Part shown: positions 40,246 through 49,100 of the stretch, piece by piece
Layout of the letters: the number at the start of each line of letters is the position of its first letter
Position numbering within the stretch: position 1 is the first letter of the stretch
DNA from: Furcasterigmium furcatum
Lineage: Eukaryota; Ascomycota; Sordariomycetes; Glomerellales; Plectosphaerellaceae
DNA: 64,000 bases
Assembly (NCBI GenBank): GCA_001599815.1
Contig: BCIA01000006.1
Location: forward strand, 684,961-748,960
Reading direction: 5' to 3'
Made by a program: the position numbers and the translations under genes
Notes under the pieces: model-generated
What the model was told of the DNA's origin: nothing
Seen by the model: the letters and a program-made list of their open reading frames with translations, nothing else
Database searches by the model: none

Positions 40246-41070
40246 GGCGGGCGGTATCGGAGTGCTCTCTGCTCACAGGCGACGGTCAGACAGGTGTCGT
40301 GTGTTGCTTCCAACCAAGTCAGGCGGATGATGATTGTCGCATGGCGATGCGCCGGGCGGAGGATCGGGGGCGTGGGTCGGAGGGGAGGCTCGTAGGAGGC
40401 TTGTCGTCGATAACCAAGATGCCGCTATGCCATAAGACAATGGTGTTGGGAGAGCTGCAGAAAATATGCCGCGAATCAAGCATCCATGAGTAATGTGAAG
40501 AGGGTGAACCATGGACGAGGCGCGGGATGGGCTGGGAGGTGACCAAGTGACGACAGCGGGGGCCGACCTTGGGTGGGTCCTTATCTTATCGGGCCCGGAT
40601 GCTTAACCAAACTGTTGGGAGAGGCGCAAAAGACGGCCCGTTTCGTGCGGTTGCATGTGTTGTGATGTCATTTTCAAGTTCCATTCCCCTTGCTCTCGAT
40701 TCCTCGCATGCTTCGAGATACTCATCTTCATGAGAGGTGAGACACCGCAGTTTGTCATCTCGAAGAGGGTGTGATAGAGTCACAGCCAGCCCCTCCCTCA
40801 ACCGAGGGCATGCCATCCATCATGATTTTGATTTTGGCCTCGAGCTTGAGGCCGACGCCCCTTTGGTTCCTGGCAGTGTGCTCGTCAGGGCAGATTGTGT
40901 ATCCCGAGATCGGGTCAGCCACCTGTCTATCTATGAATAATTACATTGTTGTCGCGATCCTCGCTCATCTAATGCAAACGCTGTGCTGCCTCATTCGCTA
41001 ATGTACAATATGCCGGGCCACAGGGCGGTAAACCCTGTCCCGGTGATGCTCGTCGATGCTCGTCGTCCAT
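40246..41070. other. Intergenic region upstream of the 5-phosphatase
   Basis: This 825-base gap between two minus-strand genes contains the phosphatase promoter and the 3' UTR of the EBP-like gene. No coding frame, RNA or repeat was supported. Confidence 0.45.
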
Positions 41071-41817
41071 TTACTCGTCCTTGGCGGCCTTTGCTTGGTC
41101 CAGCTTGTTGATTCTGGAGAACGCCTTGGCGACAGCGCACAGACTCTGCGCCAGCAGAATCAAGGGGATGACGATCCAGAAGGCGTTGAGGAAAACGTAA
41201 TAACCCCAGAAGTAGTAGCGCTCCGGCCTCGAGTACAGAGTCCCGCGAACAATCTCCTCGTAGGTGCAGGTGGCGTAGTAGAGAACGTCGCCGTAGAGCT
41301 GGCCGAGGCTGATGACGATCTGGAGCGGATGGCGCCAAGGAGAGCCAGACACGATGGACGAGGCGCACAGCAGCGACAGCGGACCCCAGAAGATGGCGGT
41401 GATGGCCTCCATACAGACCACGAAGGTGTCGCCGGTAAGGTAGCGGGAGTCGGACAGGGAGTACTCCTTCCACATTTGTCCCAGCAAGCTCAAGTCGCCG
41501 CCCATGGTGTCGAAGTGCAGAGCGAAATAGCCTGGGCGCTTGTCAGAGGCAATGATCAATGTTGGATGCGGAGAGGCACGTGAGGGAGACTTACCCTCGA
41601 GAAAGAAGTGGATGAACGCGCAGAGGACAAACCACGCCACAGTCGCTAGCTCGCCTGTTGGTATTCCTGGCCTCTTGCGACTCGCGATGGCCAGCGTTGG
41701 GAGAATGATCGTGGCGCCGATGCCGCAAAACCAGGCCAGGATGACAGGCGTCGACATGGTGTTGGCGGAGAAGCCCGGGATGGCGACCCCGAGAGGGTAA
41801 TAGGGATGAGTCTCCAT
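41071..41817 (-). CDS. Emopamil-binding-protein-like sterol isomerase (EXPERA family)
   Basis: ER membrane protein homologous to mammalian EBP, the delta8-delta7 sterol isomerase. Exons 41817-41595 and 41531-41071 give 227 residues, close to the animal protein. Four or five hydrophobic helices are visible. The residues known to act in EBP are conserved at matching spacing: His 70 and Glu 74 in IHFFLEG, Glu 116 in CMEAITAIFWGPLS, and a Trp in NAFWIVIP. MWKEYSLSDSRYL and GQLYGDVLYY are near-identical family blocks. The 63-nt intron can be read through in frame, but removing it restores LEGYFALHF. Fungi usually make ergosterol with the unrelated ERG2, so this may serve a specialised sterol or terpenoid step. 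Confidence 0.9.
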   Translation of the reverse strand: METHPYYPLGVAIPGFSANTMSTPVILAWFCGIGATIILPTLAIASRKRPGIPTGELATVAWFVLCAFIHFFLEGKSPSRASPHPTLIIASDKRPGYFALHFDTMGGDLSLLGQMWKEYSLSDSRYLTGDTFVVCMEAITAIFWGPLSLLCASSIVSGSPWRHPLQIVISLGQLYGDVLYYATCTYEEIVRGTLYSRPERYYFWGYYVFLNAFWIVIPLILLAQSLCAVAKAFSRINKLDQAKAAKDE

Positions 41818-42320
41818 GTTGATGGTAGCCCTAGCCGGAAGTCAAAATGCGATGAGAAAGGTTTGTCGGCGTTGAAGGTGAGGATGAAGCGCTTGCTGTT
41901 GATGAGAGATTATTCCCGAAATCCGATCAGGGGCAAGCGCCTTCATTTCGCCTACCACCTCGGCGTCCTCTGCCTGGCGCAAAAGATCCCGGAGGCTCCA
42001 CAGCACCTTCCAAGAAAGGTAAGTAGGCACTTCCGTTTGAGGGTGTGTTCGGGGCGGATGAATTTGCCGTGGACGACGCGAATGGCAAGATCGCGGGCGC
42101 TTGTTTCTCAACTCTCACATGACGCACAACTTCAATCAGTTTTAAAATTCATATCAGAAGGATTATTCAATGGTAATTAATGAGATTCACCTATATCAAA
42201 TACAGTTCTCGGCGTCATGCCCATACGCTTCTGTGGTCATGAAAATCGTGCCTGTGCCGCCTCCCAACATCAGAAGAATTATAACGCGAAAGAAATTTCT
42301 CCCCCCTCCTCAAGTATTAC
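41818..42320. other. Intergenic region between the EBP-like and OMP-decarboxylase-like genes
   Basis: This 503-base, rather AT-rich gap lies between two minus-strand genes and contains the EBP-like promoter. No gene was supported. Confidence 0.45.
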
Positions 42321-43229
42321 TCAGATGTCACTGCCGGAACTGGTCGAGATTCTGGCCTCGTAAGCGGCCCAAGCCTCTGCCTGATAACGCCTCGCCGTTC
42401 CTACAGGGTCCTCAGATGAGTAAATTTCCCGGCCGACAATGATGAAATCGGAGCCTCCCCGTACGGCTGCCGGAGGAGACTGGTACTGCTGCCCGTGGGC
42501 ATTACCTGTTTGTTCACTGTTCACTCCCGTGGTGAAGATGACAAAGTCCTCGTCGCTCTCGGTATCCCGGGCGTCCCCGAGACGGCGGGTGGCCACGAAA
42601 CCAATAACGCTGGCGGACCTCTTTCGAGCAATGGGGATGCACTCCTGGGTGTACTCGCCAACAGCCAGGTTATTGGCAGTGGTCATCTCCGCTAGGATGA
42701 GCAAGGCTCTTTTGCCGCGGTACGGGAATGTGTCATCGGTCAGCACCTGCTCCAGGGCCTCTACCGTCTCACCTCCCGCGAGGATATTGACATTCACGAT
42801 GTCGGCCCACTCAGATATCCGCATGGCGCCGCCGTGGTACTGCTTTTGGGTTGTCGATCCGATATCGGTAAAGTTGCGGTCTTCAAAGACGAGGAAGTCA
42901 TGCTTGGCAGCCCGAGTTTTGATCCCTTGAACAGTCCTGTCGCCGAAGTCTCGTACAATGTCCATATGCGTCTTGAAGACGGCGATGTACGGCCCAAGTG
43001 CTAGTAGCCCCATTCCGTCAGCCGGGAATTCTCCCCTACCAAAATGATAGCGTGCGCGAAGTCGCTGCTTACCATCTGCGCATTTGAGTAGGCTGTCGGT
43101 ATCGGCCATGTCGGCGGAGATGATCAAGTTTGACTTCTTTCTATCGGCAACTTGGAAAAGCCTTTTGGCAACAGGATGTTGATGGTCTTTCCCACGGACA
43201 GAGAAGGGGACTGAAGATCTGGTGGCTAT
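42321..43229 (-). CDS. Orotidine 5'-phosphate decarboxylase paralogue, apparently degenerate (ATA at start position, catalytic Lys replaced)
   Basis: The fold and motifs are those of pyrG/URA3. Exons 43229-43073 and 43000-42321 would give 278 residues with no internal stop. Seen: LIISAD (substrate Asp 40), FKTHMDI (Lys 62), FEDRNFTDIG, KQYHGGAMRISEWA, ALLILAEMT and FVIFTTGVN. Two oddities stand out. First, no in-frame ATG precedes residue 41; ATA at 43229-43227 sits where relatives have their start codon. Second, the catalytic Lys of the Asp-x-Lys-xx-Asp motif is Asn 95 (codon AAC). The enzyme is therefore expected to lack normal decarboxylase activity. It may be a decaying duplicate or a repurposed paralogue. 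A TATA-like box is at 43325-43332. The real uridine gene should be elsewhere. Confidence 0.75.
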   Translation of the reverse strand: MATRSSVPFSVRGKDHQHPVAKRLFQVADRKKSNLIISADMADTDSLLKCADGKQRLRARYHFGRGEFPADGMGLLALGPYIAVFKTHMDIVRDFGDRTVQGIKTRAAKHDFLVFEDRNFTDIGSTTQKQYHGGAMRISEWADIVNVNILAGGETVEALEQVLTDDTFPYRGKRALLILAEMTTANNLAVGEYTQECIPIARKRSASVIGFVATRRLGDARDTESDEDFVIFTTGVNSEQTGNAHGQQYQSPPAAVRGGSDFIIVGREIYSSEDPVGTARRYQAEAWAAYEARISTSSGSDI

Positions 43230-43647
43230 CGTAAGGTGAGCTTGTAGATGGCGTTGAGCAAGGGTCTGGTTGATGCTGAGGTGGTTTGACTGACGTGAGA
43301 AGAAATGCAGAGGTAGATAGGCATCTTTTATAGAAGGAAGAAGATGAAATTATGATATTTCGGCATAAAATTGATCATGTCTCCATGAGCGCCATCGAGC
43401 GCCACCGACCGCCGTGGACAGTGTGTGAAGTCACATCTAAGTATTCCACGTGGCTAATAGTACTAGATCACCGCAAATTCACCAGGTCTTGTCTTGGAAG
43501 ATTGAAGTAGTATGAAATAGCAGACCCATTGTCCGCTCAGTGTATCCCCGTGTTGCCGAAAACCGTCTCCGACCTGTATGTCTGGGCCGGGTTTGCCCAA
43601 TTTACCGTTGACTTTCCATTCGTGTCGGTCCCTAACTATGACCCAGA
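43230..43647. other. Intergenic region upstream of the OMP-decarboxylase-like gene
   Basis: This 418-base gap is AT-rich near 43320-43380. It contains the 3' UTR of the DUF3176 gene and the putative promoter with a TATA-like element. Nothing else was supported. Confidence 0.45.
43325..43332 (-). promoter_or_regulatory. TATA-like box of the OMP-decarboxylase-like gene
   Basis: TATAAAAG on the minus strand, about 96 bases upstream of the ATA codon at the expected start. If used, transcription would begin near 43300, downstream of the ATG at 43324, so that ATG is unlikely to be the start. Confidence 0.45.
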
Positions 43648-45680
43648 TCAATACTGCTTGGCAGCAAAACCCACGGGAAATCCCCCCTCCCCCCTCCTGA
43701 CCTCCATCTCCTGGTTGCCCAGCAGCTTGTGGGCCCCCATGGGCTCTATCAAACCTGTCCGAGCCACCTCCTTCGACGACGCGTCCAAGTCCATGCACAG
43801 AGGCACCATGAGATCGTCTTTCCACGGTCTCACATCCGGCAGGAGTGACGTCCGCGTCGCCTCGAAGATGAGATAAAGCGTAGCCAAGGCAACCATCCCG
43901 GCCGGATAGATGAACCATCGCCAGCGCACCGCGATAGTAACCTGGTTGGCCTCCGCGGTTCCTCTGTAACGCGCGAGTTCCTCGAGATCCTTCCTGGTTA
44001 TCGAGTTCTGGTCCCTCCATCCCTCGCCGGGCGACCGTATGTCGGCGATCGCCCGCAGGTTGTTTGTCATGCTCCTGGCGAACCGATCAATCCACAAGTC
44101 GAGATCATTCAGTCCGATGTGCAGGCCCTCAGAGAAATCGTTGAAGGGGAAGACGGCGCCAAGACCGCCGTCGATGCTAACATTGCCGAACGCCGACTGG
44201 TTGAAGTAAGTCCTGATAGTGTCCATTTGGCGTGATTCTATGCCGTAGCGCTCCCCGGAATCTGTTTGGAACGACGCTGGAATATCAGTGAAATTGAGAT
44301 GGCCATAGATGGCGTCTATCTCATCATCAGGTTCTTCTATCTTGCTCCAGGTATCCGTGATCTCGTCGCGCAGTTCGCCCTGGTGGACGCGGATGCTGTG
44401 TGCCTGGACGCAGTACCAGAGGGCACATTCACCCGCGATCGATTCGTTAATGGTGGCATTTGACGGCTTGATCGCGGGGATGCCCAAGACGCCGAACTCA
44501 GCGATGATGTTGCTTGCGTCCCTGTCCGGGGGTCCCTCGTCAATCGACGAAAACACCTCCCCTGTGCCGGAGCCAATCTGCACGATAGTGGCGAAGTCCG
44601 TCCAGGTACAACTATGCCGAAGCTCCAAGTCTCCAGGTGCGGAGACGGTACAAACCGGCGTGGTGGCGTTGACGATCTCGATTCTGTCTGTCATGTCCAC
44701 ACATGCGCCGCAGACTCCGACGGTCGGGATGACAGGCCAGGTGCAGTTGCCTGTCGCGCAATGGACTTGGGAATCATCGACGACGGACGCCATGTAGCCG
44801 TCATAAATGGCCAGTTTGGTTGTGGGCAGAATTCGCCCTGACGGGTGTTAACGCCAAAGCCCGAGTTGAACGCGACGCCACCACGAATGGTCCATATGAA
44901 CTTACTCTGTGCAGTTGTATCCGGCCTCAAAGAGTTGACCCATGATGCTCGAGAGACTCGCCCCACGTCTTCCAGGGAGGTGAGTTCGAGGACGTTGATT
45001 TCCAGGGCGATCAGCTGCTGTGAGAAGAGACCAAAGGCGAGTGACAGAACTGTCAAGGCGGCTCCCAAGCACGCGATGTGGCTGAGTGATAGCAAGAGAA
45101 AACACGTCAGTCGTTGGCGGAAGTCAAGATGTTTGGTTACTCACAGGCCTCTGAACCTCCAGATCAGCCGTAAGCTTCCCCATGGACCCCTCGCAGCTTC
45201 GTCGAACATGACGAAATCCCGAAGCCAATAGCCGGAGGAGCCCTGATTTCGGGTTGACAGCTGGTTCCATTTTCCCTGCGTGAGGGCTGCTGAGATGGCC
45301 ACCATGAAGAACATGCGGCAGAGGGAGGCGAGGAGCGCAACGAGACCGTTCAGTGTGAGGACGTTGTGCGACCAGCTCTGTTGGGGTCGGCCGTCGTAGA
45401 TGATGAGGAGCGCCACTATTCCGCCCAGGCAGCCGGCGGCGGCGAGGATACTGAGGATTTCCAGGGACCACCAGCGGAAGGGTGAGCGTTCCCGCACGGG
45501 GTTCGTCGCGGGCTGCGAATATTGAGTGTCATTTCGACCGTGGAGCCGGGCGCCCAGCCCCCCGTACGAGTGCTTCTCATCGGACGGCGACTCGAGTCCT
45601 GATATGAGGTCCGACGCGACCCTTTTCCGGGGGATCTTGTGAGATGAGTAGTCGGGGGAAACCTGATCGTATGAGGCCAT
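43648..45680 (-). CDS. DUF3176-family membrane protein
   Basis: Fungal-specific membrane protein of unknown function, 633 residues from exons 45680-45145, 45081-44906 and 44837-43648. The order of segments fits DUF3176: a hydrophilic N-terminus, two helices (LEILSILAAAGCLGGIVALLIIY and a second near VLTLNGLVALLASL), the RMFFMVAISAALTQGKW block and WRFRGL. A third helix (ALTVLSLAFGLFSQQLIAL) follows, then a large extracytosolic Cys-rich domain with CATGNCTWP and CGACVDM and several N-glycosylation sequons. A final helix (WFIYPAGMVALATLYLIF) precedes a cytosolic tail with DVRPWKDDLMVPL. Phase is conserved at both introns. The third-exon acceptor at 44838 gives a smooth join. Confidence 0.88.
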
Positions 45681-46298
45681 GGTCAGCTTCGTCTTCTTCT
45701 CTCAGCAAGATTTGCCTTCTTGAGGGATCGAAGAACGATGAAGAGAAGAGGAAACTGGAGGACTTGTCAGCACTATCCAAATTTACACTCCGCCGTCTCC
45801 AGGACAAGGGTGCAGCCTCAAGGGGCGGGTTGGGGTCCAAAAGATCCAAAAGATCCAAAAGTTCCATCCTTGTCCGTCAGCATCCATGTTTCATGAGCCA
45901 GTATGTGCAGGGAAGTGCCCGCTGTGTCATGTCATCGCCATTGGATACAGAAGGACTTTTGTACATGATCTCAGCCATATGAGGACATTGGTCCGCCGGC
46001 TTGGCGCCAGGCATCATGGCCGATCGAGCCACAGCCACTTGATCAGCGGCAAAGTGTCAGCATGAGGAAGAAGTCTGTCGCTGCACACCCACGCCCCTCC
46101 GAGTTTCCCTCTCTGGAGCATCTTAAGGGGACAGACGTCCTGGGGCTTTCAGCCGCCTGGGCGCGGCAGTTGAGGAACTGCACCGCTTTCCGGCACTTAT
46201 ATGTCCGCCGGGCCGGGCCGCAGGGGCGCAGGCCTTGGCACCCAAGCGTACGAGAGGCTCTGCCCGGCACGAGTGTCCGCGTCCTACCTCAACTCTTG
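45681..46298. other. Intergenic region upstream of the DUF3176 gene
   Basis: This 618-base gap should contain the DUF3176 promoter. It includes a short tandem repeat (separate entry). No supported gene was seen. Confidence 0.45.
45836..45862 (+). repeat. Short tandem repeat, 9-bp unit, three copies
   Basis: The unit TCCAAAAGA occurs at 45836-45844 and 45845-45853; the third copy, at 45854-45862, differs in its last base. It lies 156-182 bases upstream of the DUF3176 start codon. Confidence 0.85.
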
Positions 46299-47015
46299 TC
46301 AAGGCAGTGTGTGAGCTCGATGGAGTCTCCTGTCCGAGGCATACTGTGACGTTCCCAGCGCTAGCGCAACATCCTCATCCGAGTCGGGGAGCCCCAGTTC
46401 TGCATCTGACGCCTTCCTCGATCGTGACATGCTTCCCACTCCGGATGCAAGCCTGAACTGATACACGCCCCTCGCAGCAACTTGGTATCCGCTTGACAAC
46501 TCTTCCATCCCTTGCGCCGAATGATGGGTTCCGCAAACCTTGGCCAGGTACACGTGCTGCCCAATCTAAGCAGTCAGCTTCGGTGGCCCAAGGAGCATCC
46601 GTCCGAATGCCAGCAATATCGAGATGAGCCCCAGAGTCAAATAGGCGTACGCAGCAACAAGGTGGCAGCTAATGGCGCCGTATCGGCGTTGAATAATGGA
46701 GGGTATCCTGTTTCCAAATCCTTCAGTACCATAACGCTCATATTCCCAAGCCGCACGCCCAACTTGGATCTCATCGTCCGCGGCTTCCGAGACGACGTAT
46801 GTCAAGGCCAATCGCAAGAGATAAGCAATTGCGTTGTGAGGGGCGATATCAGGGCTCAGCAGGACGGCGTCCATCCAGTGGCCGCAACGCTCAAGAAAGG
46901 GGACAACGCCTTCTTTGAGCCTCGGAGCGTCGTCATTCGGAGACAGCAAGGATATCCCAGAAGAGGTGCTTAAATTGAAGGCCCATTTATCATGAAATAC
47001 CCAGAGGGTAGGCAC
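46299..47015 (-). pseudogene. Truncated relic of a fungal multi-pass membrane protein with an in-frame TAG
   Basis: A single minus-strand frame reads as coherent protein from about 47015 to 46299 except for one TAG at 46568-46566. Before the stop come KEGVVPFLERCGHWMDAVLL, TYVVSEAADDEIQVG and a helix around AYLTLGLISILLAFGRMLL. After it the frame continues with IGQHVYLAKV, a low-complexity tail with SRSRKASDAELGLPDSDED, and a genuine stop. No ATG with a sensible N-terminal half exists upstream: the next gene ends only 104 bases away. A TGG-to-TAG change would explain the stop. The family name is not known to me. It could also be a C-terminal exon of an unrecognised gene, but no splice site removes the TAG. 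Confidence 0.55.
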
Positions 47016-47118
47016 AAAATGGATAAGAAGTAGGCCGCTGCGTGGTGCATCTCAAGGTCATCACTCCACTAATAGAGACGTGTAATCTCATAAGATGTGA
47101 TTTGAATGAAATGGGTTG

Positions 47119-47643
47119 CTATTGGGTTTGTTTCCACTCTTCTCGCGCCTTCTCGACCATGCCATCGAGCCAGTCCTGATGGCCAAGCAGTATGGGGTTC
47201 GGTTTCGTATTCGCCAACCTCACAGCAGGCTTGCCAACTTGCGATTCTTGCGTGAGGATTCTGACCACTCCCCAATCCAATTTTTCAACGATCCAGGCAT
47301 GATAGACATCGAGTGCCTTGTCTTTGTCTCCATTCACAGTCGCCCGCCAGGCCAGACGTCCTGGCGTCGTCGCCGTCGGTTCGACTGCCTCGTAAACCTT
47401 CATCTGAATGGGGGGAAACCCGAACGTCGAAAAGCTGAAAGTGGAGTCCTTGCGGAGGATCCCGTCTGGCTCTGGTGGCTTGACATGGCTGCAGTTGTTG
47501 TAGTAGGATTCCCACAATGTAGGGTGAACCAGGAGACGCCATGCTTGGTCGACGGTGATGCCTTTGACGATGACCTCGTTCGAAACAAAGTTGTCTGTGG
47601 TCCCTGGCAAGAATTCTGACGGCCAGAAGATGTGCGACCCCAT
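47119..47643 (-). CDS. SRPBCC-like (polyketide cyclase/START-like fold) small protein
   Basis: It is a single exon of 174 residues from the ATG at 47643. The order of features fits an SRPBCC ligand-binding fold: SNEVIVKGITVDQAWRLLV (strand then helix), WESYYNNCSHVKPP, a loop with LRKDSTFSFSTFGFPPI, RLAWRATVNGDKDKALDVYHAWIV, LDWGVVRILTQESQVG, and a long C-terminal helix (LLGHQDWLDGMVEKAREEW). Family members bind hydrophobic ligands or act as cyclases or hydrolases; nothing in the sequence defines a substrate. No signal peptide is seen. It lies just upstream, on the same strand, of the membrane-protein relic. Confidence 0.78.
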   Translation of the reverse strand: MGSHIFWPSEFLPGTTDNFVSNEVIVKGITVDQAWRLLVHPTLWESYYNNCSHVKPPEPDGILRKDSTFSFSTFGFPPIQMKVYEAVEPTATTPGRLAWRATVNGDKDKALDVYHAWIVEKLDWGVVRILTQESQVGKPAVRLANTKPNPILLGHQDWLDGMVEKAREEWKQTQ

Positions 47644-48536
47644 TGTGCTGGTGTAATGAGTGCTCGGTGGTATGGTAAAGTGGTGGATGGACGTCGATGG
47701 CCAGGGTAAGATATGGCCCAAATGCAGAGAGGAGGTTCAAGTCTTCTGCGTCGGCATCCAAGCATGGATCTTATTAAAATACTCATTTTCGAGACTGACC
47801 TTATCGCTGACTATGAAGAAAGGAGCTGCCACCCCCGCATTCGAAATTCCTTCGGAAGGCGGGTAAGTTCAGGGTCGCGGCCCGCGCACTCTGTACGCAT
47901 GACTGAAGCAGCAGCAGTTAAATGCAAGGAGACACATGGGTGTTATTTCACAAATTGGATGATCTTCCCATGAAATTTCCGAAATTAATTTAGCCCCTGC
48001 TTCGGTGACCAGTTGAACTAATCCCTCGTCGCTGACTGAAACGGCAATGCTTGCTGCAGTCCCGAACGGCCTGAGACAGCGAAGAGAAGCGATAGGTAAG
48101 TAGAAGTCTGCAAATATGAATTGGAACATCAAATCCATGGCAGAGTAATTCTATTAAGTGGAAGCCTGGATGTCACCGCCATGAGCGAACATCCTCCACG
48201 GATTCATATGCACATTTGTCAGAGACATCGCAAAACAACACCATGGCCAGACTGTTCACTTTTCATATTTCATTCAGCGGCACAAAACTTCGGGCTTCTC
48301 AAACCCCTGTCCATTATTTCGCCTATCGGATGTTTTCACAGGCTTCATAGCAGTATGGACGACCCCCATAAATAGAGACGGAACGCGGAGCAGCTCCCCA
48401 TAGCGCCAAACCACCGCAGCTTGGATCTTGGGTGGCCTGCGGCGTTCAGAAATTGGACGACAACCTTTCATAGACCTTTGGTTGCTCGAATATCCCAGAC
48501 AAACTCCAGAAAACGTACAATAGAGCGTGTGTCTCC
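47644..48536. other. Intergenic AT-rich region, about 0.9 kb
   Basis: It lies between two minus-strand genes and contains the promoter of the SRPBCC-like gene. The AT content is higher than in the coding surroundings. No gene, RNA or clear repeat was seen. Confidence 0.45.
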
Positions 48537-49100
48537 CTAGAGGAGCAACGCTGCTCCCAGGAAGGCGGCAATTCCCATGACAGTACCCGGAATGAGATAT
48601 CCGCTCTGGCCTTCCCCTCCGTTCGGCTTGCTGTCGTCCTTGCTGTCGTCATTGCTGTCGCTATTGCTGTCGCCAGTTTCCTTGGCCTCTCCCGGCGGAG
48701 GCAGACCGGCGATGGTCTGGGTGCAAGGTCCAGCGCTGCCGCTGTAGTCGCTGGGGCATGCGGACAGGGCGCTGTTGATCCTGTCGGAGTTGTCGCTGTA
48801 CCAGGTGAGAACCTCACTTTGGTATGAGTACCAATCATCGACGAGACTGTCGGGGATGTTGGTCTGCCAGCCGCAAACAGCGTCGTATGTTCCGGTGGCC
48901 GTCATGAAGAAGCCGGTCATGACGTCGACAATTTCCGCAGGGGGATAGGGAGCGTCTCCTACGACCTCGAAGAGGCCGGACAGACAGTCGCCGCCGAGGT
49001 CGAGGTCAGGCGCATCGGTCTGGCGCGGGAGCAGGTGGGGGTGGTAGTTAGCCGCCACCACCTGGAGGAGGAGGGAGCCAGTGAGAATGGCAAGGGCCAT
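48537..49100 (-). CDS. Secreted, probably GPI-anchored cell-wall protein
   Basis: Single exon, 187 residues from the ATG at 49100. The N-terminus MALAILTGSLLLQVVAANY is a signal peptide. A dibasic-like LLPRQTD follows, a frequent propeptide site in fungal secreted proteins. The mature domain has four Cys (GDCLSG, VCGWQ, SACPSD, GPCTQT) and is about 100 residues. The stretch SNSDSNDDSKDDSK and similar Ser/Asp/Gly repeats form a linker. The hydrophobic C-terminus GTVMGIAAFLGAALLL is a GPI-attachment signal. The function is unknown; a role at the cell surface is inferred. Confidence 0.82.
   Translation of the reverse strand: MALAILTGSLLLQVVAANYHPHLLPRQTDAPDLDLGGDCLSGLFEVVGDAPYPPAEIVDVMTGFFMTATGTYDAVCGWQTNIPDSLVDDWYSYQSEVLTWYSDNSDRINSALSACPSDYSGSAGPCTQTIAGLPPPGEAKETGDSNSDSNDDSKDDSKPNGGEGQSGYLIPGTVMGIAAFLGAALLL

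Noticed and set aside
39352..40395. Long plus-strand open frame (347 codons) opposite the 5-phosphatase
   Set aside because: The minus strand has all catalytic motifs of 5-phosphatases; the opposite frame has no ATG context or domain.
43230..43324. ATG at 43324 as start of the OMP-decarboxylase-like gene
   Set aside because: It is in another frame, reaches a stop after about 32 codons, lies right beside a TATA-like box, and needs a poor donor (GTCAAA) and a 50- or 83-nt intron to join the gene.
46512..46973. Plus-strand open frame of 153 codons
   Set aside because: It is antisense to the membrane-protein relic, which has a recognisable hydrophobic helix, and no protein-like features are present.
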